A stretch of 18,802 nt of DNA from Acholeplasmatales bacterium (GTDB lineage Bacteria; Bacillota_I; Bacilli_A; Acholeplasmatales; Anaeroplasmataceae). The notes below the pieces were generated by a model, which worked only from the letters and a program-made list of their open reading frames with translations, had not been told where the DNA came from and ran no database searches. Where the stretch lies: assembly GCA_024681175.1 (NCBI GenBank), contig JAILBI010000178.1, positions 1 to 18,802 on the forward strand, read 5' to 3'. Shown one piece after another: positions 7,841 to 18,638 of the stretch (within the stretch, counting starts at the first letter, position 1; each line of letters starts with the position of its first letter). Position numbers and translations under genes: made by a program.

Positions 7841-7999
7841 CAATAAAATTCAAAAAAATTGAATATTTATGTTGATTATACGTTAAAAAGGTGTTAAATT
7901 AAATTGTATATTTGATAAAAAATGACAAAAAATTCAAATATTATTTAAAAAAATATCAAAAATACGATTTTTATTCGTATAAGATTTGGAGGCGATTTT

Positions 8000-8572
8000 A
8001 TGGACTTAAATAAAATTATAAAAATATCTATTTTAAGCGATTTTGATTTTTTTAAATCTAATTTAGAACAAATCTTTTCCTTGCTTCCATATAAAATTCA
8101 ATATAAATATATAAATAATATAAATGATATTGAAAAAGAAAATGATATTGATTTTATTATTACAAATAAATCTAATTATGATTTAGATGAAATCGATTAT
8201 ATTTGTAATAAATTAAAAAAAATCCCTATATTAACGATAATCGATCAAAATTATCAATCAGATAAATTATCTAATAATATAAAAAATGGATTGATAATGA
8301 TAAGAAGACCATTAAGTATGAATTCATTGATTGAAATATTAAAGGTTTTATTAATAAGTAGCTTAAAAAATCAAAATGATTTAATTGATCAAAGTCAATA
8401 TAGATTAGTAGATACAGCAAAAGCATTCTTAATAATATCTAAAAAGATATCTGAAGATGAAGCTCATAAATATTTAGAAAGATATGCGATGAGCGTAAGA
8501 ATAAATTTAATTAAAGCAGCTTCAATTATTGTTTCATCATATATATTAGAAAGGAAATATTTAGAATTATGA
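8000..8572 (+). CDS. ANTAR-domain RNA-binding regulator with degenerate receiver (NitR-like)
   Basis: The C-terminal part of this 190-residue protein (about 133-183) is an ANTAR domain: ISEDEAHKYLERYAM (150-164) and the following helix match the three-helix RNA-binding fold of AmiR, NasR and EutV, which block transcription terminators. Residues 7-120 have the alternating pattern of a receiver domain. However, the phosphate-accepting Asp position reads IITN (53-56), and the usual Lys-Pro is Arg103-Pro104, so normal phosphorylation looks unlikely. The ribosome site is GGAGGCG (7988-7994). The gene overlaps dapL by four bases (ATGA) and heads the glt operon, divergent from glnN. In Clostridium saccharobutylicum, from memory, the ANTAR protein NitR lies between glnA and gltAB and controls nitrogen genes; this gene looks like its counterpart. 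It is visibly more AT-rich than its neighbours. Confidence 0.85.
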   Translation: MDLNKIIKISILSDFDFFKSNLEQIFSLLPYKIQYKYINNINDIEKENDIDFIITNKSNYDLDEIDYICNKLKKIPILTIIDQNYQSDKLSNNIKNGLIMIRRPLSMNSLIEILKVLLISSLKNQNDLIDQSQYRLVDTAKAFLIISKKISEDEAHKYLERYAMSVRINLIKAASIIVSSYILERKYLEL

Positions 8573-9753
8573 ATATTAAGATTAACAAGAATTTTTTAAA
8601 TGTAAGTGAAAATTATTTATTTTCTGAAATAAACAAAAGAATTAAAGAATATAAAGAAATAAATCCAAAGGCAGATATTATAAGGCTTGGAATAGGGGAT
8701 GTAACATTACCACTTGGTAAAAGCGTAATTGATGCATTAATTAAAGCATCAAATGAAATGGGTAATAAAGATACATTTAGAGGTTATCCACCAGAATATG
8801 GATATGATTTTGTTAAAGAAGCAGTAAAAAAATATTATTTTTTAAATAATATTAATTTAGATTTAGATTCAATATTCATCTCTGATGGAGCTAAATCAGA
8901 TTTAGGTAATATCGTAGATATATTTGGTGATAATAATATTTATATTCCTAATCCTGTATATCCTGTATATTTAGATTCTAATATTATGAGTGGAAGATAT
9001 ATTAATTTTATTAATGGTAATAAGGATAATAATTTCTTACCTATGCCAAATAACGAAATTAAAGCTAATTCAATTATATATTTATGTTCACCTAATAATC
9101 CTACAGGTGCAACATATAGTCATGAAGAATTAAAGGAATGGGTTTTATTTGCATTAAAAACAAGCTCATTAATCATTTATGATTCAGCCTATGAGGCTTT
9201 CATAAGTGATAATGATAAGCCTCATTCAATTTATGAAATTGAAGGTGCAAAGGAATGCGCAATTGAAATATGCTCATTTTCTAAGCAAGCTGGCTTTACA
9301 GGCTTAAGATGCGGATTTACTATTATTCCTTTAGAATTAGAATCTGAAGGTGTAAAAATTAATAAATTATGGAAAAGAAGACAAGCAACTAAATTTAATG
9401 GTGTATCTTATCCAGTTCAAAGAGCGGCAGAAGCTGCATTATCTAAAGAAGGTATTAAGGAATGTAAGGATAATATTAATTATTATTTAGAAAATGCGAA
9501 AATGTTATCAGATTTCTTTGATGAAAAAGGTATTTATTATACAGGTGGTAAATCATCACCATATATTTGGTTTAAATGCCCTAATGGAATGACAAGCTGG
9601 GAATTTTTTGATTATTTATTAAAAAATGCCAATGTAGTTGGAACACCAGGTGCAGGCTTTGGTTCCTTTGGTGAGGGTTATTTTAGAATCACATCATTTA
9701 ATACTCACGAGAAGACAAAAGAAGCGATTGAAAGATTAAGAAAAATATTATAG
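8569..9753 (+). CDS. dapL: LL-diaminopimelate aminotransferase
   Basis: DapL converts tetrahydrodipicolinate and glutamate to LL-diaminopimelate and 2-oxoglutarate in one step, replacing the acyl routes to diaminopimelate, a precursor of lysine and peptidoglycan. The 394-residue protein is a class I PLP aminotransferase. The N-terminal signature RLGIGDVTLPLG (39-50), SPNNPTGAT (174-182), the PLP lysine Lys239 in SFSKQAGFTGLRCGF (236-250) and the carboxylate-binding Arg373 in YFRITSF all point to DapL rather than to an aspartate aminotransferase. Its ATG overlaps the end of the ANTAR gene, and AAGGAA lies 12 bases upstream, so translation is probably coupled. It consumes the glutamate made by the gltBD genes downstream; lysA, the last lysine step, ends the same operon. 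Confidence 0.92.
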   Translation: MNIKINKNFLNVSENYLFSEINKRIKEYKEINPKADIIRLGIGDVTLPLGKSVIDALIKASNEMGNKDTFRGYPPEYGYDFVKEAVKKYYFLNNINLDLDSIFISDGAKSDLGNIVDIFGDNNIYIPNPVYPVYLDSNIMSGRYINFINGNKDNNFLPMPNNEIKANSIIYLCSPNNPTGATYSHEELKEWVLFALKTSSLIIYDSAYEAFISDNDKPHSIYEIEGAKECAIEICSFSKQAGFTGLRCGFTIIPLELESEGVKINKLWKRRQATKFNGVSYPVQRAAEAALSKEGIKECKDNINYYLENAKMLSDFFDEKGIYYTGGKSSPYIWFKCPNGMTSWEFFDYLLKNANVVGTPGAGFGSFGEGYFRITSFNTHEKTKEAIERLRKIL

Positions 9754-11382
<1,629 letters not shown>

Positions 11383-11391
11383 GGTGATATT

Positions 11392-14300
11392 ATGAGAGAT
11401 TATCCAAATAAAGAAGGTTTATATGATCCAAGTTATGAGCATGATGCTTGTGGTATTGGCGCAATCGCACAAATAAAAGGTATTAGAACTCATAAAACAA
11501 TTAAAGATGCATTAGATATATTAATTCATTTAGAGCATAGAGGAGGCACTGGAGCTGAAGATAATTCAGGTGATGGTGCAGGTATTTTATTTCAAATTCC
11601 ACATAAATTTTTCAAAAATGAAATTTTAGGCTTTGAATTACCAGATGAATATGATTATGCAGTAGGTCAATTATTCTTATCTGAAAATGAAATATTAAGA
11701 AAAGAAGAAATTGAATTAATTAATAAAGGATTAAATGATGAAGGATTAGAAATATTAGGCTATAGAAAGGTACCTGTTGATACAAAGGATATTGGTAAAA
11801 CAGCACTTGATGCGATGCCATATATTGTACAGGTATTTGTAAAAAGACCTGATAATATTGAAAGAGGATTACCATTTGAAAGAAAATTATATCTTGCAAG
11901 AAGAGTAATTGAAAAAATGGCAATTGATAATAATTCAAGATTATATTTTTGTTCATTTTCATCAAGAACTATTGTATATAAAGGAATGCTTGTATCAACT
12001 CAGGTTAGAAATTTTTTCTTAGATTTATTAGATACAAAAGTTGAATCTGCAATTGCATTAGTACATTCTAGATTTTCAACAAACACATTCCCATCTTGGG
12101 ATAGAGCACATCCTAATAGATTTTTATGCCACAATGGTGAAATTAATACTATTCGTGGAAATGTTAATATGGTTCGTGCAAGAGAAGGCTTATTTAAATC
12201 ACAATATTTTGGTGAAAATTTAAATAAAATAGTTCCAATTATACCAAAGGAATCATCAGATTCAGCAATGTTTGATAATTTCTTAGAATTCATGTATTTA
12301 AATGGTAGAAGTCTTGAAGAAACAATTATGATGATGATTCCTGAGCCTTGGGAAAAGGATAATGAAATGGATCCAAATTTAAAAGCATTTTATGAATTCC
12401 ATTCAACATTCCAGGAGCCTTGGGATGGTCCTGCATCAATTATTTTTTCAGATGGTATAAAGGTTGGTGCATCACTAGATAGAAATGGTTTAAGACCATC
12501 AAGATATTATGTTACTAAGGATGATTATTTAGTATTATTTTCAGAAACAGGCTCTTTACCTATTGATGAGAAAAATATTAAAGAAAAAAGAAGACTTGAG
12601 CCAGGTAAAATATTATTAGTTGATACACAAAAGGGTGAAATTATTTCTAATGATATTATCAAAAAGGAATATTCATTAAAAAATCCATATATTAAATGGA
12701 ATGAAAATATTATTAAATTAGATAATTTACCTTTAGAAAAAGAGGTTAAAGCAGCTTACGATGTTGATTTCCTTGAAAGAAGTGTAGGATATACATATGA
12801 TGAGCTAATGGATAGCATTATTCCATTTGCTGAAAAAGGAGCCGAAAAGGTTGTATCAATGGGTAATGATATGCCTTTAGCAGTTTTATTAAATAAAGAA
12901 TTTAATTTATTCCAATTCTTTAAGCAAAGATTTGCCCAGGTTACAAATCCTCCTATTGATTCAATTAGAGAAGAAATTGTAATGTCTACAACTAATTATT
13001 TAGGTTGTGAAGGTAATTTATTAAATCCGACTGAAGCAAATGCATTTAGAATTAAAATTAAACAACCATTATTATCTAAAGAAGAATTTTATAAAATAAA
13101 AAATTCTAATAAATATGGTATTAAAACAGATGTTGTATCTTTCACATATGATTATAAAAATGAATCAATGGAGGAAGCTTTAAATAGAATATTTAGAGAA
13201 ACTGATTTAAAAATTGATTCAGGTGCATCAATTATTATCTTATCTGATAGAAATCAAAAGGGTGTTGCAATACCGTCATTATTAGTATCAAGTGCCCTTC
13301 ATCAGCATTTAACTAAAACATCAAGAAGGACTCATGTATCTATAGTATTAGAGGCTGCTGAACCAAGAGATGTTCATCATTATGCAACTTTAATTGGCTT
13401 TGGTGTGAACGCAATATATCCTTATTTAGTATATGAAACAATTAAATTATATAAGGATAGAGGATATATTAAATCAGAATTAGATAAAGCATATGATAAT
13501 TATGTTAATGGTGTAATGCATTCAATTTTAAAAATAATGGCTAAAATGGGTATTTCAACTATTCAGTCATATAATGGAGCTCAAATATTTGAATGCTTAG
13601 GCTTAAATGATGATGTTATTTCTAAATATTTCACAAATACTCCATCATCAATAGGAGGAATTGGTATAAAGGAAATAGAAGAAAATACTATCAAGATTTA
13701 TGAAAAAGCCCTTAATAATAAGAAAGATACATTAGAATCTATTGGTCTACATGGCTATAGAAAAAACCAAATTGAACATATTTATGATCCATTATCAATT
13801 ATGCATCTACAATATGCATGTCAGCATGGTAAATATGAAGAATATAAAGAATTTACTAAATTAATTGATAAAAAGACAATTAATATTAGAAATACATTTA
13901 ATTTAAAATATAAAAATCCAATTTCTATTGATGAGGTTGAATCAGTAGATGAAATTGTAAAAAGATTTAAAACAGGCGCAATGAGCTATGGTTCAATATC
14001 TAAAGAAGCACATGAATGTATGGCAATTGCGATGAATCGTCTTCACGGTAAATCTAATACAGGTGAAGGTGGCGAAGAAAGAGAAAGATTTGAGCTACTT
14101 GAAAATGGTGATTCAAAATGTAGCGCTATTAAGCAGGTTGCATCTGGTAGATTTGGTGTTACAATTGAATATTTAACAAATGCAATAGAAATTCAAATTA
14201 AAATGGCACAGGGTGCAAAGCCAGGTGAAGGTGGTCAATTACCAGGCGCAAAGGTTTTCCCTTGGATTGCAAAGGCACGTCATTCAACTCCTGGTGTTTC

Positions 14301-15867
14301 ATTAATATCACCACCACCACATCATGATATTTATTCAATTGAGGATTTAGCTCAATTAATATTTGATCTAAAAAATGCGAATCGTGGCGCAAGAATATCA
14401 GTTAAATTAGTTGCAGAATCTGGTGTTGGTACAATTGCGGCAGGTGTTGTTAAGGCTGGCGCAAATACTATTTTAATTTCAGGCTATGATGGTGGAACTG
14501 GTGCTGCACCAAGAACATCAATTTATAATGCAGGTATTCCTTGGGAGATTGGTTTAGCTGAAACTCATCAAACATTAGTAATGAATGGTCTTAGAGATAG
14601 AGTAAGACTTGAAACAGATGGTAAGCTTTTAACTGGTAAGGATTTAGCTATTGCAATCTTACTTGGTGCAGAAGAATTTGGTTTTGCAACTGGACCACTT
14701 ATCGCAATGGGCTGTATTATGATGAGAGTATGTAATTTAAATACATGCCCTGTTGGTGTTGCAACACAGGATGAAAGATTAAGAAAAAGATTTAAGGGTA
14801 AGCCAGAATATGTAATGAATTTCATGAAATTTATTGCATCTGAATTAAGAGAATATATGGCATTACTTGGCTTTAGAACTATTGATGAAATGGTAGGACA
14901 TACAGAATTATTATCCTTAAAGGAAGAATTTAAAGATCGTATTGACCCAAGAAAGATGCTATTTAATAGAGAAGTAGCTAATAAAGAAAGCATATTTAAA
15001 GCATATAAGCATAATGATTTATCAAATACTATAGATTATAGAATGCTACTTCCTTTATGTAAGGATGCAATCTTAGGTGGCTTAAGTAAAAGAGTCGATC
15101 TTGAAATATCTAATGTTAATCGTTCATTTGGTACAATGCTATCAAATGAAATTACAAAGATTCATAAAGATAAAGGCTTAGCTGATGATTCAATCATCAT
15201 TAATGCCTATGGTAATGCAGGTAATTCATTTGGCTGTTTATTAACAAAGGGTGTAACAATTAATGTATTTGGCGATGCAAATGATTATTTTGGTAAATCA
15301 CTTTGCGGTGGTAAATTATCAGTAATTCCTTCAAAGGATTCTGTAGTTAAGCCAGAAGAAAATATCATTTGCGGTAATGTTGCGTTATATGGTGCAACAT
15401 CAGGTGAATGCTATTTGGAAGGTATTGCAGGTGAAAGATTTGCAGTAAGAAATTCAGGCGCTACAGTTGTAGCCCTTGGCTGTGGTCAGCATGGATGTGA
15501 ATACATGACAGGTGGCACTGCAGTAATTTTAGGAAATATAGGTAGAAATTTTGCTGCTGGTATGTCTGGTGGTGTAGCTTATATTTATGGTAAGCATAAT
15601 CAAAAATATATTAATGATGAATTAGTATCAATTCTTTCATTAGATGATAAGGATGAGAAGAAATTAAAAGAAATATTAAAAAATCATATAGCTCATACTA
15701 ATTCAAAATATGTATCTAATATATTAAAGAATTTTGATAAGGATAATTTCATTAAGGTATTACCTAATGATTATGCAAAAATAATGCAATTTATTGATGA
15801 ATTTAAGCTTAAAGGATCAGAAAATCCAGAGCTTGATGCATTTAATAAATTTATGGAGGTGAGATAA
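11392..15867 (+). CDS. gltB: Glutamate synthase large subunit
   Basis: GltB forms glutamate from glutamine and 2-oxoglutarate with electrons supplied through GltD. The 1491-residue protein has the usual order: class II glutaminase domain with N-terminal nucleophile Cys20 (HDACGIGAIA) after a removable propeptide, about 20-420; central domain, about 450-760; FMN-binding synthase domain, about 820-1190; and C-terminal beta-helix domain, about 1240-1440, rich in Gly-x-x-Gly-x turns. Cys1108, Cys1114 and Cys1119 (CIMMRVCNLNTC) are the [3Fe-4S] ligands. Its ribosome site AAGGTGAT overlaps the pyrG stop, nine bases before the start. The last codon set carries the GGAGGTGA site for gltD, which overlaps by one base. 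Clostridial literature often calls this gene gltA. Confidence 0.97.
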   Translation: MRDYPNKEGLYDPSYEHDACGIGAIAQIKGIRTHKTIKDALDILIHLEHRGGTGAEDNSGDGAGILFQIPHKFFKNEILGFELPDEYDYAVGQLFLSENEILRKEEIELINKGLNDEGLEILGYRKVPVDTKDIGKTALDAMPYIVQVFVKRPDNIERGLPFERKLYLARRVIEKMAIDNNSRLYFCSFSSRTIVYKGMLVSTQVRNFFLDLLDTKVESAIALVHSRFSTNTFPSWDRAHPNRFLCHNGEINTIRGNVNMVRAREGLFKSQYFGENLNKIVPIIPKESSDSAMFDNFLEFMYLNGRSLEETIMMMIPEPWEKDNEMDPNLKAFYEFHSTFQEPWDGPASIIFSDGIKVGASLDRNGLRPSRYYVTKDDYLVLFSETGSLPIDEKNIKEKRRLEPGKILLVDTQKGEIISNDIIKKEYSLKNPYIKWNENIIKLDNLPLEKEVKAAYDVDFLERSVGYTYDELMDSIIPFAEKGAEKVVSMGNDMPLAVLLNKEFNLFQFFKQRFAQVTNPPIDSIREEIVMSTTNYLGCEGNLLNPTEANAFRIKIKQPLLSKEEFYKIKNSNKYGIKTDVVSFTYDYKNESMEEALNRIFRETDLKIDSGASIIILSDRNQKGVAIPSLLVSSALHQHLTKTSRRTHVSIVLEAAEPRDVHHYATLIGFGVNAIYPYLVYETIKLYKDRGYIKSELDKAYDNYVNGVMHSILKIMAKMGISTIQSYNGAQIFECLGLNDDVISKYFTNTPSSIGGIGIKEIEENTIKIYEKALNNKKDTLESIGLHGYRKNQIEHIYDPLSIMHLQYACQHGKYEEYKEFTKLIDKKTINIRNTFNLKYKNPISIDEVESVDEIVKRFKTGAMSYGSISKEAHECMAIAMNRLHGKSNTGEGGEERERFELLENGDSKCSAIKQVASGRFGVTIEYLTNAIEIQIKMAQGAKPGEGGQLPGAKVFPWIAKARHSTPGVSLISPPPHHDIYSIEDLAQLIFDLKNANRGARISVKLVAESGVGTIAAGVVKAGANTILISGYDGGTGAAPRTSIYNAGIPWEIGLAETHQTLVMNGLRDRVRLETDGKLLTGKDLAIAILLGAEEFGFATGPLIAMGCIMMRVCNLNTCPVGVATQDERLRKRFKGKPEYVMNFMKFIASELREYMALLGFRTIDEMVGHTELLSLKEEFKDRIDPRKMLFNREVANKESIFKAYKHNDLSNTIDYRMLLPLCKDAILGGLSKRVDLEISNVNRSFGTMLSNEITKIHKDKGLADDSIIINAYGNAGNSFGCLLTKGVTINVFGDANDYFGKSLCGGKLSVIPSKDSVVKPEENIICGNVALYGATSGECYLEGIAGERFAVRNSGATVVALGCGQHGCEYMTGGTAVILGNIGRNFAAGMSGGVAYIYGKHNQKYINDELVSILSLDDKDEKKLKEILKNHIAHTNSKYVSNILKNFDKDNFIKVLPNDYAKIMQFIDEFKLKGSENPELDAFNKFMEVR

Positions 15868-17291
15868 TGGGAAAGCCTACAGGTTTTATGGAATATAAAA
15901 GATTAAATAAAGATGAAATAAGTGTAGAAGAAAGAATTAAAAACTTTAATGATTTTCATATTCCATTTGATTTAAAAACGCAAAGCCAACAAGCATCACG
16001 CTGTATGAACTGTGGCGTTCCATTCTGCCAATCTGCAATGAAGGTTAATAACCGTAATGTTGGCTGTCCATTATCAAATTTAATTCCTGAATGGAATCAT
16101 TTAATATATTTAGGATTATATGAAGAAGCATATAAAAGATTAGAAATGACTGCACCATTTCCTGAATTTACAGGTAATGTATGCCCAGCATTATGTGAAG
16201 CATGCTGCTCATGCTCAATTAATGATGAGGCAGTAGGTGTTCGTGCAAATGAATTATTCTTAATAGAAAAGGCTTATGAAAATTGTTGGATTAAGCCTAA
16301 AAAGGATATTAAAAGAAATGGTAAAAAAATTGCTGTTATAGGCTCAGGCCCATCAGGATTATCTTGTGCTAAAAAGCTAAATGATAATGGCTTTTTAGTT
16401 ACAGTATATGAAAAGAATGATAGATTTGGAGGACTATTAATGTATGGTATTCCAAATATGAAGCTTGAAAAGCATATCATTGAAAGAAGAATTAATTTAT
16501 TAAAGGAAGAAGGAATAGTATTCATTAAAAATACTAAAATAGGTACAGATTTACCTATATTTAAGCTTTTAAATGATTATGATGATGTTGTCTTTGCATG
16601 TGGTACATCAGCTCCAAGACCACTAATTTGTAAAGGAAATGATGCAAAAGGTATTTTATATGCAGTAGATTTTTTAAAGGAAACAACAAAAAATCTATTA
16701 GAAGAAAAAGAATTTAAGTATAATTTAAAGGATAAAAATGTAATAATAGTTGGTGGCGGTGATACTGCAAATGATTGCTGTGGTACTGCCGCAAGAGAAT
16801 TCGCTAAATCTGTAACTGAGCTTGAAATTACAAAAGAACCACCACTAGAAAATACATTACCTTGGCCAAATTATCCTAATAAAAAGAAAACAGATTATGG
16901 TGTTTATGAATGTAATACTATATATGGTAAGGATATAAGAAAATATGAAACAACAATTGATGAAGTAATTAAAAATGAAGATGGTCATATTGTTGGAGTA
17001 AATATTAAAAAGGTTAAATTTGAGCAAGGCAAATTTGTAGATGTTCCTGATACTTTGGAATATTTAAATTGTGATTATTTAATTATCGCAATGGGCTTTT
17101 TAGGAACATCAGATGATGATGCTAAAAACTATAATATAAAAACAAATAGAAATAGAATCAGCTTAAATGATTTTAATTATGATAATAATATTTATGTTTG
17201 TGGCGATATGAAAAATGGTCAATCACTTGTAGTAGTTGCAATAAAAGATGGAATTGATTGTGCAACAAAAATTATTGAAAAATATAGGTAA
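15867..17291 (+). CDS. gltD: Glutamate synthase small subunit, NADPH-type
   Basis: GltD takes electrons from NAD(P)H through FAD and Fe-S clusters and passes them to GltB. The 474-residue length is normal. The N-terminal region holds two cysteine clusters: Cys46, Cys49, Cys54 and Cys67 (CMNCGVPFC, GCPLSN), and Cys106, Cys110 and Cys113/114 (CPALCEACC), for [4Fe-4S] centres. The FAD loop is VIGSGPSGL (157-165) and the NAD(P)-binding loop IIVGGGDTANDC (293-304). The start overlaps the gltB stop by one base (TAATG), and GGAGGTGA lies upstream inside gltB, so translation of the two subunits is coupled, giving matched amounts of the complex. Confidence 0.96.
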   Translation: MGKPTGFMEYKRLNKDEISVEERIKNFNDFHIPFDLKTQSQQASRCMNCGVPFCQSAMKVNNRNVGCPLSNLIPEWNHLIYLGLYEEAYKRLEMTAPFPEFTGNVCPALCEACCSCSINDEAVGVRANELFLIEKAYENCWIKPKKDIKRNGKKIAVIGSGPSGLSCAKKLNDNGFLVTVYEKNDRFGGLLMYGIPNMKLEKHIIERRINLLKEEGIVFIKNTKIGTDLPIFKLLNDYDDVVFACGTSAPRPLICKGNDAKGILYAVDFLKETTKNLLEEKEFKYNLKDKNVIIVGGGDTANDCCGTAAREFAKSVTELEITKEPPLENTLPWPNYPNKKKTDYGVYECNTIYGKDIRKYETTIDEVIKNEDGHIVGVNIKKVKFEQGKFVDVPDTLEYLNCDYLIIAMGFLGTSDDDAKNYNIKTNRNRISLNDFNYDNNIYVCGDMKNGQSLVVVAIKDGIDCATKIIEKYR

Positions 17292-17296
17292 TTAAT

Positions 17297-18553
17297 ATGG
17301 AAAAGAAACCATTTGTAACAAAAGAATTAATAGATGAAATTACAAAAAAATATCCAACACCTTTTCATATTTATGATGAAAAAGGAATTAGAGAAAATAT
17401 AAGAAGATTAAAAAAAGCTTTTTCTTGGAATAAAGGATATAAAGAATATTTTGCAGTTAAGGCAACACCAAATCCTTATATATTAAAAATATTTAAGGAG
17501 GAGGGATGTGGTGTTGATTGCTCATCATTAACAGAATTAATGCTATCAGATATAGTAGGATTTAAAAATGATGATATTATGTTTTCGTCTAATGTAACAC
17601 CAAAGGAAGATTTTATTCTTGCTAGAAAATTAAATGCTTATATTAATTTCGATGATCTAACACATATTGATTATTTTAAAGAAATTGCTCCTTTTTCAGA
17701 AACAATGTGCTTAAGATATAATCCAGGTGGAGATTTCACATTAAATAATGAAATAATGGATACACCAAAGGATGCTAAATATGGTATGACAAGAGAACAA
17801 ATTAAAGAAGCTATATTAAAATTAAAAAAATATGGCGTTAAAAATTTTGGTATTCATGCCTTTTTAGCATCTAATACAAAGGATAATGGCTATTATCCAA
17901 AGCTTGCATCTATTTTATTTAATTTAGCAGTTGAAATAAAAAATGAATGTGATGTACATATTTCATTTATTAATTTATCAGGTGGTGTAGGTGTTGATTA
18001 TAAGCCTGAGGAGCCAAGAAATGATATAGAGATCATCGGCCAAGGTGTTAAAAAGGCCTATGAAGAGATATTAACACCAAATGGCATGGATGATGTAAAA
18101 ATATTTACAGAGCTTGGAAGATTTATGCTTGCACCATACGGACATTTAGTTGCAACTGCAATCCATCAAAAGCACATTTGGAAGGAATATATAGGCCTTG
18201 ACGCATGTGCTGCAAATTTAATGCGTCCTGCAATGTATGGAGCTTATCATCATATTACAGTCTTAGGAAAAGAAAATTTAAAATGTGATCATAAATATGA
18301 TATTACAGGTGGCTTATGTGAAAATAATGATAAATTTGCAATCGATAGAATGCTACCTAAAATAGATATTGGTGATTATATCGTAATTCATGATGCAGGA
18401 GCCCATGGCTTTTCAATGGGATATAATTATAATGGTAAATTAAGATCAGCAGAATTATTATTAAAGGAAGATGGTACAGTTAAATTAATAAGAAGAAAAG
18501 AAGAACCATCTGATTATTTCCAAACCCTAGATTTTTCTGAATTTAAAAAATAA
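17297..18553 (+). CDS. lysA: Diaminopimelate decarboxylase
   Basis: LysA removes CO2 from meso-diaminopimelate to give lysine. The 418-residue protein is a fold III (alanine racemase-like) PLP decarboxylase. The PLP lysine is Lys55 in YFAVKATPNP (51-60), the phosphate-binding glycine loop is LSGGVGVDY (227-235), and the catalytic Cys341 is in GGLCENND (338-345). The usual EPGR motif appears as ELGRFMLAP (272-280). These variants look like a clostridial/Bacteroides LysA branch that I recognise from family knowledge. Arginine, ornithine or carboxynorspermidine decarboxylase remain less likely readings. It begins six bases after gltD, with a weak AGGTAAT site, and is the last gene before a strong terminator. 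Confidence 0.87.
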   Translation: MEKKPFVTKELIDEITKKYPTPFHIYDEKGIRENIRRLKKAFSWNKGYKEYFAVKATPNPYILKIFKEEGCGVDCSSLTELMLSDIVGFKNDDIMFSSNVTPKEDFILARKLNAYINFDDLTHIDYFKEIAPFSETMCLRYNPGGDFTLNNEIMDTPKDAKYGMTREQIKEAILKLKKYGVKNFGIHAFLASNTKDNGYYPKLASILFNLAVEIKNECDVHISFINLSGGVGVDYKPEEPRNDIEIIGQGVKKAYEEILTPNGMDDVKIFTELGRFMLAPYGHLVATAIHQKHIWKEYIGLDACAANLMRPAMYGAYHHITVLGKENLKCDHKYDITGGLCENNDKFAIDRMLPKIDIGDYIVIHDAGAHGFSMGYNYNGKLRSAELLLKEDGTVKLIRRKEEPSDYFQTLDFSEFKK

Positions 18554-18555
18554 TA

Positions 18556-18588
18556 TGAGGTAACGCTTTGCGTTACTTCATTTTTTTC
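18556..18588 (+). terminator. Intrinsic terminator of the ANTAR-dapL-pyrG-gltBD-lysA operon
   Basis: Arms TGAGGTAACGC (18556-18566) and GCGTTACTTCA (18570-18580) pair over 11 bases with a single G-U and a three-base loop. Seven T follow (18581-18587). It lies three bases after the lysA stop. Confidence 0.92.
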
Positions 18589-18638
18589 TTGATTATTAGT
18601 TTTATTATTTTTAAAATAATATATGTAGGTGGAAAAAT

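Larger units (their letters stand above)
7653..7999. other. Divergent control region between glnN and the ANTAR gene
   Basis: No gene lies in these 347 bases. The left 110 bases hold the glnN promoter, leader hairpin and ribosome site. The rest is extremely AT-rich. CGAATAAAATTT occurs twice (7768-7779 and 7829-7840) and AATTTTGGTAAAATT (7794-7808) is a small palindrome. For the rightward operon, TTGATT (7872-7877) and TAAATT (7895-7900), 17 bases apart, are a possible but weak promoter; such matches are common by chance here. A short ATACGA/TCGTAT stem (7962-7980) precedes the GGAGGCG ribosome site of the ANTAR gene. Confidence 0.55.

Noticed and set aside
7860..7960. TnrA/GlnR-type operator (TGTNA-N7-TNACA) upstream of the ANTAR gene
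   Set aside because: TGTTA near 7891 has no proper TNACA partner at the right distance. Nothing better than chance matches is seen.
14198..14993. Antisense open frames across gltB, and similar frames across purF, amt and glnN
   Set aside because: They are out-of-frame shadows of strongly conserved genes, without ribosome sites or recognisable domains.
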